64,000 nt of DNA, taken from contig OY754329.1 in NCBI GenBank assembly GCA_963573305.1, forward strand, positions 148,687,266 through 148,751,265. Reading direction: 5' to 3'. Origin of the DNA: Pyrrhosoma nymphula (lineage: Eukaryota > Arthropoda > Insecta > Odonata > Coenagrionidae). A model generated the notes under the pieces. It saw nothing but the letters and a program-made list of their open reading frames with translations. It made no database searches and was not told where the DNA came from. The translations under genes were made by a program, and so were the position numbers. Below, piece by piece: positions 10,689 through 23,986 of this stretch. Numbering within the stretch: position 1 is the stretch's first letter; each line of letters begins with the position of its first letter.

Positions 10689-13600
10689 TCTTCCCCATCT
10701 ACTAGATAGACCTGTCTTGGTTGCGTTGTCCATACTTTCCCAATCTCGAGCTTTGTAGTATGGTTGTACCAAAGTATGGTGGCAGTTGCGCAGAAGACCA
10801 TTTTCAGTGGAAGAGTCCATTGCCTGCAAATTAGTGCCTCACAGGGGGAGTAAGGTAGTTTCCGCGTTTGACTACCAGGGTCACCAAGTTTTAATTTATT
10901 TTTTACATTTAATATTTACTATTAACATCAATTTTTTAGCTCTCCGTGGCTCATAATTCAGTTTATTAGGTAGGCTTCTCCGATGGGTTATGAACACAAT
11001 CAGCATATTTCGACGTAGCCTCGTTTTTGATCGAAAACTAAGTCGTGAAACGCGCTGCTGGCTATTTCCCGCCATCTCAAATTAAATGAATTTATGTTGG
11101 CAGCATTGCCAACCATGAAATTTACTTTCCCCTCCTCTCCTTTTCCGACCCCTTCCACATAAGCTTGCCCCTACATGAGGTCACTCGTCGTGCAGTCGAC
11201 TACTACCAAGTTTCATCTCCACTGTATAATGCGCATCCCGTCTGGAAATTGAAAATGAATATTTGGCAGTTGATTGAGGACTAATAAGGATGAATACAAA
11301 ATGAACGAAACAAAGTTAAATAAGTTACTTGGATTTGGAAATGTAGATAATATATAAAACGAATTGAAAAAAAATATAAGTAATAATGATACGCCATGGC
11401 AAAAAATAAGTCTAACTTTGCTGAAAAATGTTAGATCCATTTATCTATACCATAAAAGCTGATGGTCATGCAAACATGGAATGCATTATTCGTTGAATTG
11501 ACCATTTAAACTTGGCACGTGGCCTGCCAGCTGGATATTTCGCAAACCACAACTCATCGCATCATGGGCATAACTGCCGATAAGATTCGCCTTCCGCGTG
11601 AAAGGAAGAAAATCCAATTTTGTCGGAACTTAACCTCGACGATCCACCGCGCTCCATTTCCGCAAACGAGTCAACATTTCGAGTTTCACGTTCCGAGGAT
11701 GATTCATCGACTTTTGCGGGCGTTAAAAAATGGAATGCTTGCGCGTCGTACTACTCTCGGGGAAACGCCGTTTGTACTTTCACCCGCTCCGACGCGCCGC
11801 GGGAAATTTTAACGATCGAAGCACTCAGCAGAGACACGCACCGCGCGCACCCAACGATATCGAGCGTAATGAGTCGGTGAAATGAATGAGAAATTTTACG
11901 AGGGAATTTGGTGTAGATAGTAGCAATTATCAGCCATCAATCAGATGTGCCAAAGTCAAAATTATTCTCGAATATATTCGGCCAAATTGGCAATTTTTCC
12001 AAAATACCTCATGTCACATTCGGAACACTTTCGTCAAATATTTTATCAAATTTTACTTATTTGTGGAATCTGCTATTGTGTTGAAGCGCATTTGCTTGTC
12101 ATGGAAGAGGCCGACGCACGATTTTCATTCCTTCATAAATGTATTTCAAGGATGCCTTGTTGTATGCCTCTATTCCTCTGTTGTATATCTCGTCTTTGTT
12201 CCACCCTTTAGTCGGATACATTTTTTTTGAGAATCAAATTTTAACTTTTGAGGTAAAAATAGAAAGCTAACTAAAATCTACTCCAACTGACACAAAACCG
12301 CAATGTTTACCAATGGGAGAGAAGAACGCCTTTATGAAATATTCTCCCACGTGATTGTTTTTTTCTAAAAAAAATAATGAAAAAGTTCCACTTACCAGCT
12401 TGATCACATCATTCTTTATCAAATGTTTACCGCCATTTTGATCATCTTTCATTTTTTTCATATCCTGCCTTTCACTGGATACCTAAAACCCGTTTGGACA
12501 AATCCTTTGTCAAAATTGAAAACCGTGAGACATCGGCTTTAGCCATCACCGGGACTCTATGCGTGCTTGTGGATCGCTGCGGTCGCAGTAGAACAATACC
12601 GAGAGAAGGGATCACGCACGCACATTCGTTCACGCTCCGATATGTAGGTCGGGATTGGATTTTTTCACATAATTGCTTCCTTCGGAGAGCGAAATGTATT
12701 CCGTCCCCTTTTTGGGTCCCAGCCCCTTCTCCCCCTTCCCCCCCTTTGCATCCGATCGGAAAACAAAAAACCCCTCGCTTGCCGTGTCCGACAGATTTCT
12801 GCAGACCGCTGCTCTACTTATCGCCGCCACTTCCCACCCGTTTCCCCCGAAAATCTCGGGGTTTTTTTTCGCACGCCCTCCCCCCCCAAATCTGCTTTCT
12901 GATCTTCCCCGTGCAAAACCCAGTGCCTTATAGTGGTAGCGTAGTATGGTGGGAAACGTGTCGTAAAGGAGTAATGGCTCGTGCGGTGGGGGTCGGCTGA
13001 GGAGCGGAGGGGAGAAGACTAAACATAGTAGGAAACATTATTAAACAAATTAAAATAATAGTGGTACTGAAGTAGGCTTATGCTCGTATTCAAATATAAC
13101 AATTTTATCTTATTTTAAAATAAAATAGAAAGCTCGCGCGAAAGAACGCGACAGTATCTAAGGCCATTGCAGCATAATCACCTTTTGATGCGGCTGCGCG
13201 ACCGGTTAGTATTAAAATATGAGGATTATTCTACTATACTTTTTTCTAAGCACCTCTAGGTACAGCAATTTTACTATAGCGTCTCAACTGGATTTGCTAT
13301 AAAATCGTTATAAAATGTAAAACATTGAAATTTTACTAAAATCGAAAATTTATCACATATTCCAAAGCGATGCGCAGCCAAAATATATAGTCATTTTTAA
13401 TTTCTTGTAAAATCGTGTACGCGATATAGGACTCTAGTCATACCACCCTTACATACTTACAAAAAATATCGAATGTTTATGGTTTTTTACGATTTTTATC
13501 GAAATTTTATCGAAAAAGCAAAGAATGTGAAAAAATAAATACCTTTAGGATTTTATGATAAGAAGCAATCACAATTACGAAACAAGAAACTGCAAAAAAG

Positions 13601-16600
13601 TTTATTTAAATGGGCAACGTACTACGACCGGGAAAAAATCATTATTTGTAAATGGGGTAAAACTATATATCACAAAATTATAAATGAAATAATTGGTGTC
13701 AATAATTATGGATGTAAAAAAAAGATAAGGGAGTTTGTAAAGAAAAAATACCCTATTGCTTAAAAAGAAATTCCTATAATATGTATGTACATTTATATAC
13801 ATAATTCAGGTCTGTAGGCAAGTGCTGTATGATTTTATATGACCTGTGATAACAACTTCTCTGTATTGTTGCTATGTACCAAATTATGAGTGAAATAAGA
13901 ACATGCATTATGACAATTGTTATGTGATAAATCTTGTGATATGTAATTATTTTGGCACTTTTATACCAATATTTGTACGTATTAGTTCTTAAGAACTATA
14001 AATAAACTACTACTACTACTTTAACGGCATTGCGCGACCGGAAGATATATAAATTTAAAAACATTTAATATTATTTTTTCTAGTCTATTCCAATGGCAAC
14101 TTTTGCGCGCTATAGCATTCCGAAATAAAATAATTTATTTTTTTCGAACCACCCTAATGCACACCCTCCTGTTCTGAAGATTCCTAATATTCCTTCTCTC
14201 AAGAGTAACTGCCGCCACATTCACCCACGACTGCGAAAGACAAGCGCATCATTATATGAGGGGTCCTTCTTTCCCCGGCGTGCGGTGCTCTTGAACCACA
14301 CCTTCCTCATCTACTTCGTAATAAGTGGGACGTGAGGGAGGGGGTGTGGTGGCGCTGACGGGCTTGCGGCAGTCTTCGTCGTTTCGCTTTTGTTCATATT
14401 TTATACGCGGGAGGAAGGCAAAGGCGGGAACCCTCGGAGGGGAAAATTTATAAGGGTTGGGCGTCGGGAAGTTCTCGAGTCGTGGAAAGTGGACGACGTA
14501 AAAGGTGATCGGCATTTCCTGCAGGAATGCTTCGCAAATGGTTCCATCTCACGCGATCCGGAGATCTATAAGGAGTTAAAATTTTACTTTGGATTTTATG
14601 ACGGTACACGTAGGCTCTATTGCGTGATCATTATCCCCTCGAAGCGATCTAGCACTTGATCATATTTATTGTACGACTTCACTTTTTGAAATTGCAAACA
14701 CTACTCCATATCAAGTAATTAGAGGCTTAAATCATCGCATTCCAAATTCCAGACTACAATAAGAAAACCTTAGGTGCATCGGAAAATGCCTCCATACCTT
14801 TCGGCCTTTACTCACGTTTTTCGGTGAAAGACCACACCACCCAATGTAGTTCGCCCACTAATTATACGCGATAATTTTGTCAGTCGTTTCATTACAGTGA
14901 TATTTATTGCGCTATTATTTATCAAATGAAAATGCTGCTATTCTACGATTGAGCAACAGCTCAGAATAGGAAGATAGTATCAAGTGATTGAGAGAAATCA
15001 GCAGAAAAAAAATTATAGAAAGCCATGGCGCAAACTCTTTGAGAGAAACGATAATAATATTTCCTTGCCTCGTAAAGTTGGGAATAAATTATTACAGCTG
15101 TCTTTTTGAAAGGCGTTCTACTAAAACTTACGTCAAAAATAATTTCACATAATTATAGCTCTGTTACGGGCATGCATCAATAACTCAAATGCTTAGATGC
15201 AGATCACTGATGGCTATCTTATTTTAGAATAAATCCATCAAAATTTCATTACATTTGTATGGTTTAATAAATTAAATCATCAAAAGCAATTCCCTTTAAA
15301 AGACTTGAGCCCCATGGTTCGTTAATGTAAAGCCTATTTGCTATTAAGATTTTAAAATTTACATAACTTCCTTCAATGGTTGGTGTCCTAACACCCCCTG
15401 CCTCACGCGTCTGTGGCCGCTCGCAAGGTAACATGCACGTAGATCTTGCTATATAGGTGAATTTTAGTACCGCAACATTAAATGCTTTAAATCTGTAGCG
15501 AGAACCCTATTTACTCAAATTTGGCAGTGAATTGTACTTCTCAAAAACTCAAGGAAAAACTTCATTTCTCGAAGTATTCCTTATTTTTATCAAAATGCAC
15601 ATGTTACACTTGTTCACTTAGGAAACTTGACTCCAATTTTCATTTTCATGAAAAAAAAAAAAAAGAAGACCACTCCATCGTACAAAGGTCAAAGTCCTCA
15701 GCCCTCCCGAATTGAAATGAACTACTCTTTTAAGTTTCTTTATCAAAAGCAGCAATTCTTAGCTGAAAATTCAAACCATCACATCGATAATGGCCCACCG
15801 CAATTCCCCATAATTCATATTTGTTTGCATTCATTCAGCCGCATCACGCACAGAAAGAAAATTTGGACAAGTCGACCCTCTCGCTCACAACGAGCTTGTT
15901 GAATCGCAGGATTGATGGGAAATAAAAATGGAATCCGCATCTCAGGACACCTGGATGCTAAATACAATACTTTATTATATCCCGGGACAATTTACTTTGC
16001 ACTCCAATTGTCTCTGGGAAGCCCTCCGCCCGTCACAATACCATGGCTATTGACAAGGTCTCAATTATCAGGCGTTTAATTGAATAGTTGCCCTTGATCT
16101 TAAGTAATTTTAATTTCTCAATCTCACAATAAGCTGAATATGAATAATAGATATCAATACACTTACATAGGCCATTTCTTCGCATTTTAAATGCTTGCTT
16201 CAGCATTAGAATGCAAGGATGAGAAAGAATACCAGTAGTAAAATATAATGCAGCAAAAATTATTTAAATCATGTACACAGTCATGTGAACGGCCTATCAT
16301 TTAGGCGGGAGATGTTAATAATCATGCGAGGTCCTTGGTAATATGGTATATATAGATAGATAGGAGTTGAAGTCAGATTTATAAATCCTGATCGGTATTT
16401 ACCTGTAACTTTTCTAAATTACGAGCTTCAGGTATTACCCGCATTTTCAAGGGTAGATGGGTTAAATGCTGCCCGCCAACGTTACCGAACAGTTACTCTG
16501 AGAATTGGGTGGTGAACCAAGAATACATTTGCAGGAAATAAAGGCGGTAAATTTCTGGCAGTAAATAAAGGCTGCGAGCGTCTTATTACTCGGTTGAGCG

Positions 16601-16675
16601 TAAATGCAAATGCATGACACTGTTTGTAGGCCTAAAATAAATGGAAGAATGTTTAAAAAAGTCCACAAATGAATA
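10689..16675. other. non-coding stretch with several CpG-rich patches
   Basis: No recognisable gene. Patches at about 11540-11880, 12490-13010 and 14240-14560 are richer in C, G and CpG, and the second is strongly pyrimidine-biased. They contain long open frames (up to 168 codons at 12494) that are low-complexity Pro/Ser/Arg and best explained by composition. Near 13995-14021 AATAAACTACTACTACTACT looks like the 3' end of an old retrotransposon, with no coding part seen upstream. A run of 15 A is at about 15651-15665. Confidence 0.5.
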
Positions 16676-16933
16676 AAACGCGTTACCATGTTGAGAGGAG
16701 AGGGCATGTTGAAGAGAGTGATAGAGGGGAGAACACTGGGGAAACGTGGGAGAGGAAGGAAGAGGATAGGAATTCTGGACGAAATAAGAGGAGTTAGAAG
16801 ATATGAAGATTTGAAGAGGGATCTAATAACGGGCCATTCTTAGGAGGGAAAGCGAGACAATGTCTATGAGGTTGGGATGCAGAATGGGGACTGTCCAAGA
16901 ACCTACCAATCAGCTGGTAGAATACTTGAATGA
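16676..16933 (+). pseudogene. LINE C-terminal fragment
   Basis: One frame reads a basic tail typical of a LINE polyprotein end: LRGEGMLKRVIEGRTLGK, then RGRGRKRIGILDEI, then a degenerate last stretch to TGA at 16931-16933, with an in-frame TAG after about 55 codons. The same tail style (VIEG…, RRRR.GILDDE) is seen at 36343-36717, so I take them as one family. No reverse-transcriptase domain precedes it, so this is a strongly 5'-truncated dead copy. Assignment rests on motif style only. Confidence 0.6.
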
Positions 16934-17935
16934 AAAATGAATGCTTAATTAATAGGGACCCTGCACTTTCACGGATTCTTAAACTTGATGTTGTTTTTCT
17001 ATAAGACTCGGCATGCTATTCCAACAACTAAAAATCAGTTTGCTTCATTCAGCATGGTAAGTAAATCCTACAATGCATTAAATTGTACAGATTAAAAAAA
17101 AATATCGGCAATTACTATGCTCTCGTCCATAATATACCACTGTCAGAGCGTGACGGGTAGCGAGTATCAAGATGGAGCAAGCCGGTTATGCTACTTCAAA
17201 AATGATATTCCCTCAGTGAGATTGCTTACCCCAGTGAAACTTTTCAAATGGTGCGTCATGATTATTCTCCTTCGCTTTCCAGGTGCTTGGGTCGTCAATA
17301 ACATGTAATAGTTGTCGTTTTTCTCGAGTGAAACATTGTGAGTCCCCATGCAAAGAAGAGCGGGCCTAATCAAATGGTTGATAAACGTTCATTCGCCGAA
17401 AGAATATGAAGAGTTTTCTTCGCAACTACATTCAATCTGGGTACTTTATTTGGGTAAAAATTGTTTTTTTTAGTAAATCACAGTCATCTTTTCTTAAATG
17501 TATTGCATTGATCTTTTTAGAGTGGATTGCGATTACCAATTTGGACATGAACAAACACCTTGGAACTCATTGGCTATTGCACCATTAGTTTCGGATAGTA
17601 GAACTGCAAATAAAGAATCGAAATTAGGTACAGTGAATGGCAAAAGTAAATTTGGGAAACTTGGCCGCGCCACACCTCGGGCCAAGCGAGAAGTACGTGA
17701 AATTCGCATGAGACATTTTCGTATGTTGGCAGTGAGTTTGAAAATAGTCGCGGTAAGAGGAATCTGAGGTGTGAGGAGAAGTGGGATGGGGGCAGTGACG
17801 AATAGTAGGAAGGGAATTTGGTTGGCACTGTATAGTGCGAGCTGAATGGATATGCGACCTTACTAGCTCTCAATCGGAAATGGGTCCTTCCGCTCTGATC
17901 TTCTTCTTTCCTATTTTTCACTCCACATCCCAGCC

Positions 17936-18112
17936 CGCATCACTCGCAATATGAGTCTGTTACACACACCCAAATTCCGTCTCTCCATTTCCCAACGATC
18001 ACTATTCTACCGCCTACCTTCATCTTTCAATGCCCTAACTAATAGTCACCCCACCCTTGACCTTTTCTCCTCACGCAACGTCTTTTTCTCCCAACTGAAA
18101 CGTAATGCGTAA
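17936..18112 (+). pseudogene. C-terminal remnant of a second LINE type (CR1/jockey-like)
   Basis: A 58-codon frame ending in TAA at 18110-18112 reads LLHTPKFRLSISQRSLFYR, then a Phe-Asn-Ala-Leu patch, then VFFSQLKRNA. This is the shape of the last segment of CR1/L2/jockey-type LINE polyproteins, where a P(R/K)…R..S..YR..…WN.LP pattern is followed by F…LK… and stop. Nothing recognisable as reverse transcriptase precedes it. After the stop come a (CTA)n patch at about 18173-18184 and AT-rich sequence. It could be coincidence, but several conserved positions agree in order. Confidence 0.45.
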
Positions 18113-19009
18113 CATTCATGTCATCTTCGCCTCATTCTTGCCTTGTTTATATTTTGAATATTTCTGTTCTGATTCTACTACTATTGTTGTTTTTTAATTT
18201 ATTCTGTTTATTAAACCCAATGTAAAGGCCTTAGTTGCTTTTTTTGGAGTTTTTTTGATAAATAAATTCTTTCGTGAATGAACTGAGGCGAACAGAAGCG
18301 GGTTCCACTGCAGTAAGATGTCGGCAGGCACGATAAGTGAACTCGTAGCGAAGGAAGGTCTGTGAAGAGTCGTTATGATTTTGAGATACGTCGTGTTGCG
18401 AGGCGGCATCATCACGAATGAATATCGGTTTCTAATTTTAATTTTGCCACAAACGTTTAGAAAATGAAATCGCTTAATTCCTCGACGAGTTCCAAAATAT
18501 ATCTTCATTTATATCGCATTACCATGAGATCAGGGTAAATTGACAATATCATTTTGGGAGCATTGTATTAATAAAAATGTTCACACTTTTATGATATTCA
18601 TGACTTTTATTTTGTATTATATATAGCGTCCCCCTCACCATTTAGGACGCCTTGGAGATGGGTGACTAGGAGACATGAAAATGAATAAAAAAATTTATTT
18701 TGATGCGAGACGTGAATCCTCGTCATTTAGTTTGCATTCAACAATGCAAATTAAACCAACAAACACGGGAGCGGAAGCGGAAGGAATTTTAGTGAATAAG
18801 AAATAAAAATAACGAATAAAAAGATGTCTCTGCATTGAACATTCTCAAAAATACGCGTATTTAAGTGCGTAAGATATTCCATATAGCATTTTTAGATCGT
18901 ATTCTTAAAGAACCTCATGTTAAAAATAAGATTAACCCACGATTAGTCACCAACTTCAAGCTTCAATCGGGAGTTTTACAACTTTCAATGGGAACTACGA
19001 TGTGTGGTC
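18113..19009. other. non-coding, nothing recognised
   Basis: AT-rich sequence between two LINE remnants. No domain, structured RNA or repeat boundary could be identified. The true 5' end of the next LINE remnant lies somewhere in 18850-19010 but is too decayed to place. Confidence 0.5.
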
Positions 19010-20359
19010 AAAGATATCACCCTGGGTGGTGTCGACTACCTTCATAAGGACTCATCCGCTCATAGTTACTTTTCGAATAGAGATATCTACTTAAAATCAT
19101 AACTTGAGACAGTAACTAAAGGATGCCCGCAAGAGTCTGTGTTGGGACCTCTTGTCTGTAATCTGGTAATGAATCAATTATTAAGAGAGGACTTCCCGGA
19201 AAACTGCGAACTGATTGCGTATGCTGATGACACGGCTATCCTCATCACAGCCAACTCCCGTCAAGAGATGGAAGGGAAGGCCAAAGCTTGCATGGAAAAG
19301 GTGGAGAAATGGGCACATAGGTGCAAACTAAAACTTTCAACAAGGAAAAGCAAATTCGTCATCTTCGGCGGGAAACTCAGCCAAAATCCGAGTATAAGAC
19401 TGAATGGAAAACAACTAAAACGGGCAAGCAGTTTTAAATATTTAGGAGTCTATATTGATGAAAAACTTAGTTTCCAAGCACACGTCAACTAGTTGACAGC
19501 GAAGATAAAGAAAATCTTCCATGCCGTACGCAGATACTGCCGTTCCATGTACGGTAATAAATCAATAAACCAAGTGTACAATGGCGTGGTAAAACCCATT
19601 GCGATGTATGGAAGTAAAGTTTGGGGGAATAGGGCACCTCTCAGCAGAATGAATAGAAAACTACTGGAATCCCAGAGATCCTGCCTGATTCCGGTAACCC
19701 ATTGCTACTCAACCGTAAGTTCAGACACATTGGCAGTAATAGCACTTGAACCGCCACTAAAATACATACTGATGGAAAAGAAGGAATGCGTAGAATATAA
19801 AACAACCAATGAAACAGCTTATTTAGGAATAAAAACCCCCACCGAAAAATACCCGAGGATCAGCATCTTCAAAAATAAAATACGGGAAATGACGGAATTG
19901 AAATGGGATGAATAGTGGAAAGCCTCTACCAAAGGCCGACACACCTTTGGAATCCTCCCAAGAATTCTGGAAAGGAAGAAATTAAAGGTTAAGCATACAA
20001 AATCTGTAGCTCAAGTAATATCTGGCCACGGAGAATGCAAAGTATATATCAAGAAGATTGAAAAAAGCCAGGATGGAAAATGCAATGAATGTGATGAAGA
20101 AGATTCCTTTAGGCATCGCATTGTGAGGTGCAATCGCTTTGAAACATGGTGAACTACAGTGAGTTTAGATATGGAAGTCAGATCCGAAACCTGTAAGGAT
20201 CTAATAACCTTCTGCCTGAAAAATGGGATGTTCAAAGAACTGAAGAAACTCTGCACCACGCCCCAAGATTTTCTTACCACTGATCACAGTGGTAAGAAAA
20301 AGGACAGAGGAAGTATAGGTAGAAGATATGAATTAAGAGATAAAAGAAGACCTCGGTGA
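19010..20359 (+). pseudogene. LINE pol remnant (R1/LOA/I-like), one frame with nonsense mutations
   Basis: A single forward frame of 450 codons can be followed with no frameshift. In order: SYFSNRDIYL, TKGCPQESVLGPLVCN (19115 on; the usual Gly after PQ is Glu), the catalytic YADD at 19220-19231, FKYLGVYID, a thumb-like segment with AMYGSKVWG, then QVISGHGECKVYIKK and a cysteine cluster C..C..…H.…C near 20070-20135 like the zinc-knuckle end of R1/I-group LINEs. In-frame stops lie at 19100, 19490, 19913 and 20150. The last three sit where Trp fits the family pattern (TGG to TAG or TGA). A charged Lys/Arg/Glu tail runs to 20359. The 5' half, with endonuclease and ORF1, is absent. Confidence 0.85.
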
Positions 20360-23300
20360 AAGGAGAAGACAAGGGCCGAAGAAAGACGAAGCAGTCCCAA
20401 AAGAAGAATGAAGACCTCAGAAAAAGGAGAAGATCAGGGTCGGAGAAAGAAAGGAGAAGAAGACGACGAACAAAAGAAGAGAACGCGATGGCCTCATGTG
20501 GCATCTATCCGCGTAAAATCAGATATATGCACAGTTTAAATCGAAATTGCAATTGTATAAAGTCTCATGAATATAAAAAGTTAATTTACTATATGTATTA
20601 AAAAGTAAAATCAAATGTATTGATAGTTATACAGATTAAAGAGGGGTAAACGAGAGTACATACCCTCAGAAATAATGTAAAAAAACCCGAAGTGCAGTAA
20701 TGGGTTAGTGGATGGATAGCCTGAGCTTTAGACAGCATTTTATGAGCTCTGAGACGGAATGATTATTTCACAAGAAGATTAATGATGAGACATTTTCACA
20801 TTCGCGACTAGGATGGCATGACTGTTTAAATATTCAAATTCACTGACGAAATCAAAATCGACGATGACGAGCATGTAGGCGCACTACTGTCTGGGCCGAT
20901 CTCCGGCAAAGCAAAAGGCCAAGAGATTCAGTTGAAATTAAATTTCCGTTATGTATTCTTTTGTTCTACGGACACATCCAACGACCCTCGTGATACTGGG
21001 ATCGCAAATCACATCACTTGACGCAAAATCCACATCCTAAGAAAGCCCCGTAGCCAAACCGAGTTTTAAATAAAGGAAGCTCCGTCAATGTGTGGAGTTG
21101 GAGTTGCAGCCTGGCAATATTTGAATGAATGACTGCTTATAATTATTATATGAATAGTAAATAAATGATAGACATAGCAATTTCACCAACCGTAAAATTT
21201 TCAACATTAATTCACAACCACTATCAAAAGCTCTGATGTCCCTTTACATTGTACATTAACATATCTTGCACGTAAAGTGTAATGGAATGATAGAAAGGAA
21301 TAGGAATGGTAAAAAAATGAAAATGTTCATAATGAGAGACTATATTAAATTGAAATCTCATAAGAGGTGTTGTATAATTGATGTACTTAAGCCAAGCGAT
21401 ATTAAAGGTAAGTGGCATATAAGCATGACAATACAAACCTTCCGCCGAATGTCTCCACTTCGTAAGCTCACACTTTACTGAATAAAACAACACAGATGTA
21501 CTTGGGTCGTTTGAGATTAAGCCAAAAGACCCAGTATTACTTCCTTAATTTTTTACGGATTTAAAAAAATAATTGATATAAAATCAAAATGTTCTTAGTA
21601 TCACCCAAAATACTTTGCATTCCTTGGCACACATAAATTTCTTCTCTTCATTTACTAAAATCACATGATTCTTGAGGCAGTATCATCTGAACATAATTAA
21701 TCATAAGCTTTTTACAACGTTGATGGATCTTATTTATGAACAGACGGGGGATAGAAATACATTGACTTAGCCTCGTAAATTCCCTTTCTATTTCAAATTT
21801 TCAAAATATGGCAATGCGGACATGATAAAACATCTCGTCCCCTTATATTATGGGTTATTTTACAACTATGTAAAATTCCGCAAAGACTGTGAAGGAAGGT
21901 TTTTTCGGGTGTTCCCCTGGGTTAGAAACTCCATGCATGCCGACGTCTTGAAGAACGACTCGCTCTTCACCATCAGGGATTCTAAAGCCCAGATAAAGGT
22001 AATTGACATTGAGTGAAAAAATCCTAGAAAACCTAAAATACCTGAGAAAAAGCGTTCTAGTTTTATCTAAACAAATGTTTTTTCTACCCTTAGAAACATC
22101 TTATGAACGAAACGCTTAGAATCAATATAACAGTCATTTTACCCAGACAGGTTGACCCAAGCTTGGCATAGCAATAAAACTCGAGGAATCAGATACGAAA
22201 TATATAAATATGATGGGGAAAAAAATTAGGTATCTTCAAGCGTTCACGAGTCCAGACGACATTTAGGTGGCATCATAACTTATGCATTGGGAATGTTCTA
22301 AGTTTGAACTGTAGCAGCCACAGATGAATAATTGATTCTTCTTATATCTAGAAAGGACAAGAGATAACTACGGGGAAAACATATTCAGTGGGTACTACTG
22401 GGCAGAAATTGATTATTTTTAAGTCCCAAATACACTTTTTCAATAAAATATTAGTGTATTTCCAAAGACCAATCTTCCCACCACATGAGGTTGTCCAATT
22501 CTGAAATTTAAACAGCACTGACACTGTAATCTTGGTGAAAAAGCAAGTGAGCCTGTAGGTTGACTCCTTTGAACAGAATAAGAACTAAGATTCCTCCATT
22601 TTTGTCCTTTGAACAGATGTATTCACTCGTACAACCCACCATTTCCTTTGTTTCTATGAAGAACCTTGATTAGCAGCGGAGCCTTCTTTGTTCTTCTACA
22701 CAACGTATCACTATTAAAGTTTCCATTTTAGCTGAGGGAAATTTAGGAGAGGTTGTCTCACAGGATTGAGTTGATTGATGCAACGAATAAGGAGGCCATT
22801 AGAATTCCGTCAAGGCAGTCAAGAATTTCATCCATCCAGTGGAATCGTGAAAGTCGAAACATCTCTTGCCCCTCTCCTAACAGACATTTCCATCACACAT
22901 TCCTCTGTTCTCAGGTGAGTTGAGATGTCGCCGGCGTCTTGTTCGACATTAATTGGCGAGCAAATAAATAAGCCTCGTTCCAACAAGTTCCTCTTCCCGC
23001 TGCTTCAGAGTCAAAACTTGAAGGAAGAGAAACGAACGAATGCTATAACCGTGCCATCCACGCGCCCACGCAGGAAAAATATTTGGACTCTCTCTCTCTC
23101 TGCCCTCCCTTCCTCCTCTCGACGTGTTTTCGGTTCCGATTCGAAACTCCGCGGCTTCCCAGCGGGCGGCGGGTGACGATGGATAAGTACCTCACCCCTT
23201 GGCGATTTCAATTATCTATTCTCGAGGTAAGGTCGGAAATATAAACTACTGCCATTCTTCACCAACTTTTCGGAATTTACTATATGCCGTCATCAGGGCT

Positions 23301-23943
23301 AGAAATATACACTGAAGGTCAACAACAACAACGCACCTCATACATATTGGATATATGAAAACATTTCAACATGGTCGTCATCGAAGCATATGAAAACGTC
23401 AATTACCTAAGAATAAAAACATCAAAATCATCAAACTTCACATCACAATGTAACATTGTTTCGGATTATCATAGAACTCATTATTGCATGTAGGTATGTA
23501 TGTTTGAAATGTATAGACTAGAAGCGGGACCCAGCTTCGCACGGGAAGCTGTGAATTAATTGCACCGATAATGCATAAAAGAACCGGGCTAATGTTGAGC
23601 ATTTTACCTTTTTTCGGCTAAAAAAATGTATATATGACATGAAGTTTGAGGTATAATTTAGAGAATATGTATAATGGAGGTCAATATGATGAAAACAGCA
23701 ATCTGAACAACATAGAGGGCATGCTGATATCAATTATCTCTCATTTCTCCGTTTTCCCTAATCCCACTGTCTCCTGCGGTGCGGAAGCTGCACCGTCTCC
23801 ACCGACACAAAAGCGTAGAGGGCACAGAGCACCATGGATGCCTGGCGTCGCATCGTCGAAGATGATCTCAAGCTGCATTACCATGCTACCGTTTTTTTTC
23901 TTTGCCACACACTTCGCAGCCAATGAGAACGGAGGCAGCGTCG
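20360..23943. other. non-coding; CpG-richer patch at about 22925-23190
   Basis: A purine-rich patch (20360-20480, AGAAGA-like) directly follows the LINE frame and may be its 3' tail. The rest is AT-rich with no recognised feature, apart from a pyrimidine/CpG-rich patch with a (TC)n run near 23090-23102. A possible weak hammerhead-like arrangement on the minus strand near 23250-23302 (CTGATGACGGCAT … CCGAAAA) lacks a believable stem III, and I did not call it. Confidence 0.45.
23939..23943 (+). repeat. left target-site duplication of Transib element (CGTCG)
   Basis: CGTCG abuts the left terminus at 23944 and CGTCC abuts the right terminus at 27396 (27397-27401). Transib elements make 5-bp, GC-rich target duplications with a CGNCG-like preference, so four of five matching bases fit, with one later mutation. 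Confidence 0.75.
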
Positions 23944-23986
23944 CACTGTGGGCTGAAATAAAAAATAGCTGGCCAAAAATGATGTT
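23944..23986 (+). repeat. left terminal inverted repeat, RSS-like
   Basis: CACTGTG (23944-23950) matches a V(D)J heptamer consensus CACAGTG at six of seven positions. After 22 bp comes CCAAAAATG, an A-rich block comparable with the nonamer ACAAAAACC. Published Transib termini are described as resembling the 23-bp-spacer recombination signal; this copy fits within one base of spacing. Confidence 0.75.

Noticed and set aside
12494..13000. 168-codon open frame as a gene
   Set aside because: It lies in a pyrimidine- and CpG-rich patch, is Pro/Ser/Arg low-complexity, overlaps open frames on the other strand and has no domain.
23250..23302. Fourth hammerhead-like motif (minus strand CTGATGACGGCAT…CCGAAAA)
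   Set aside because: Stem II could form, but I find no stem III or cleavage site with matching stem I.
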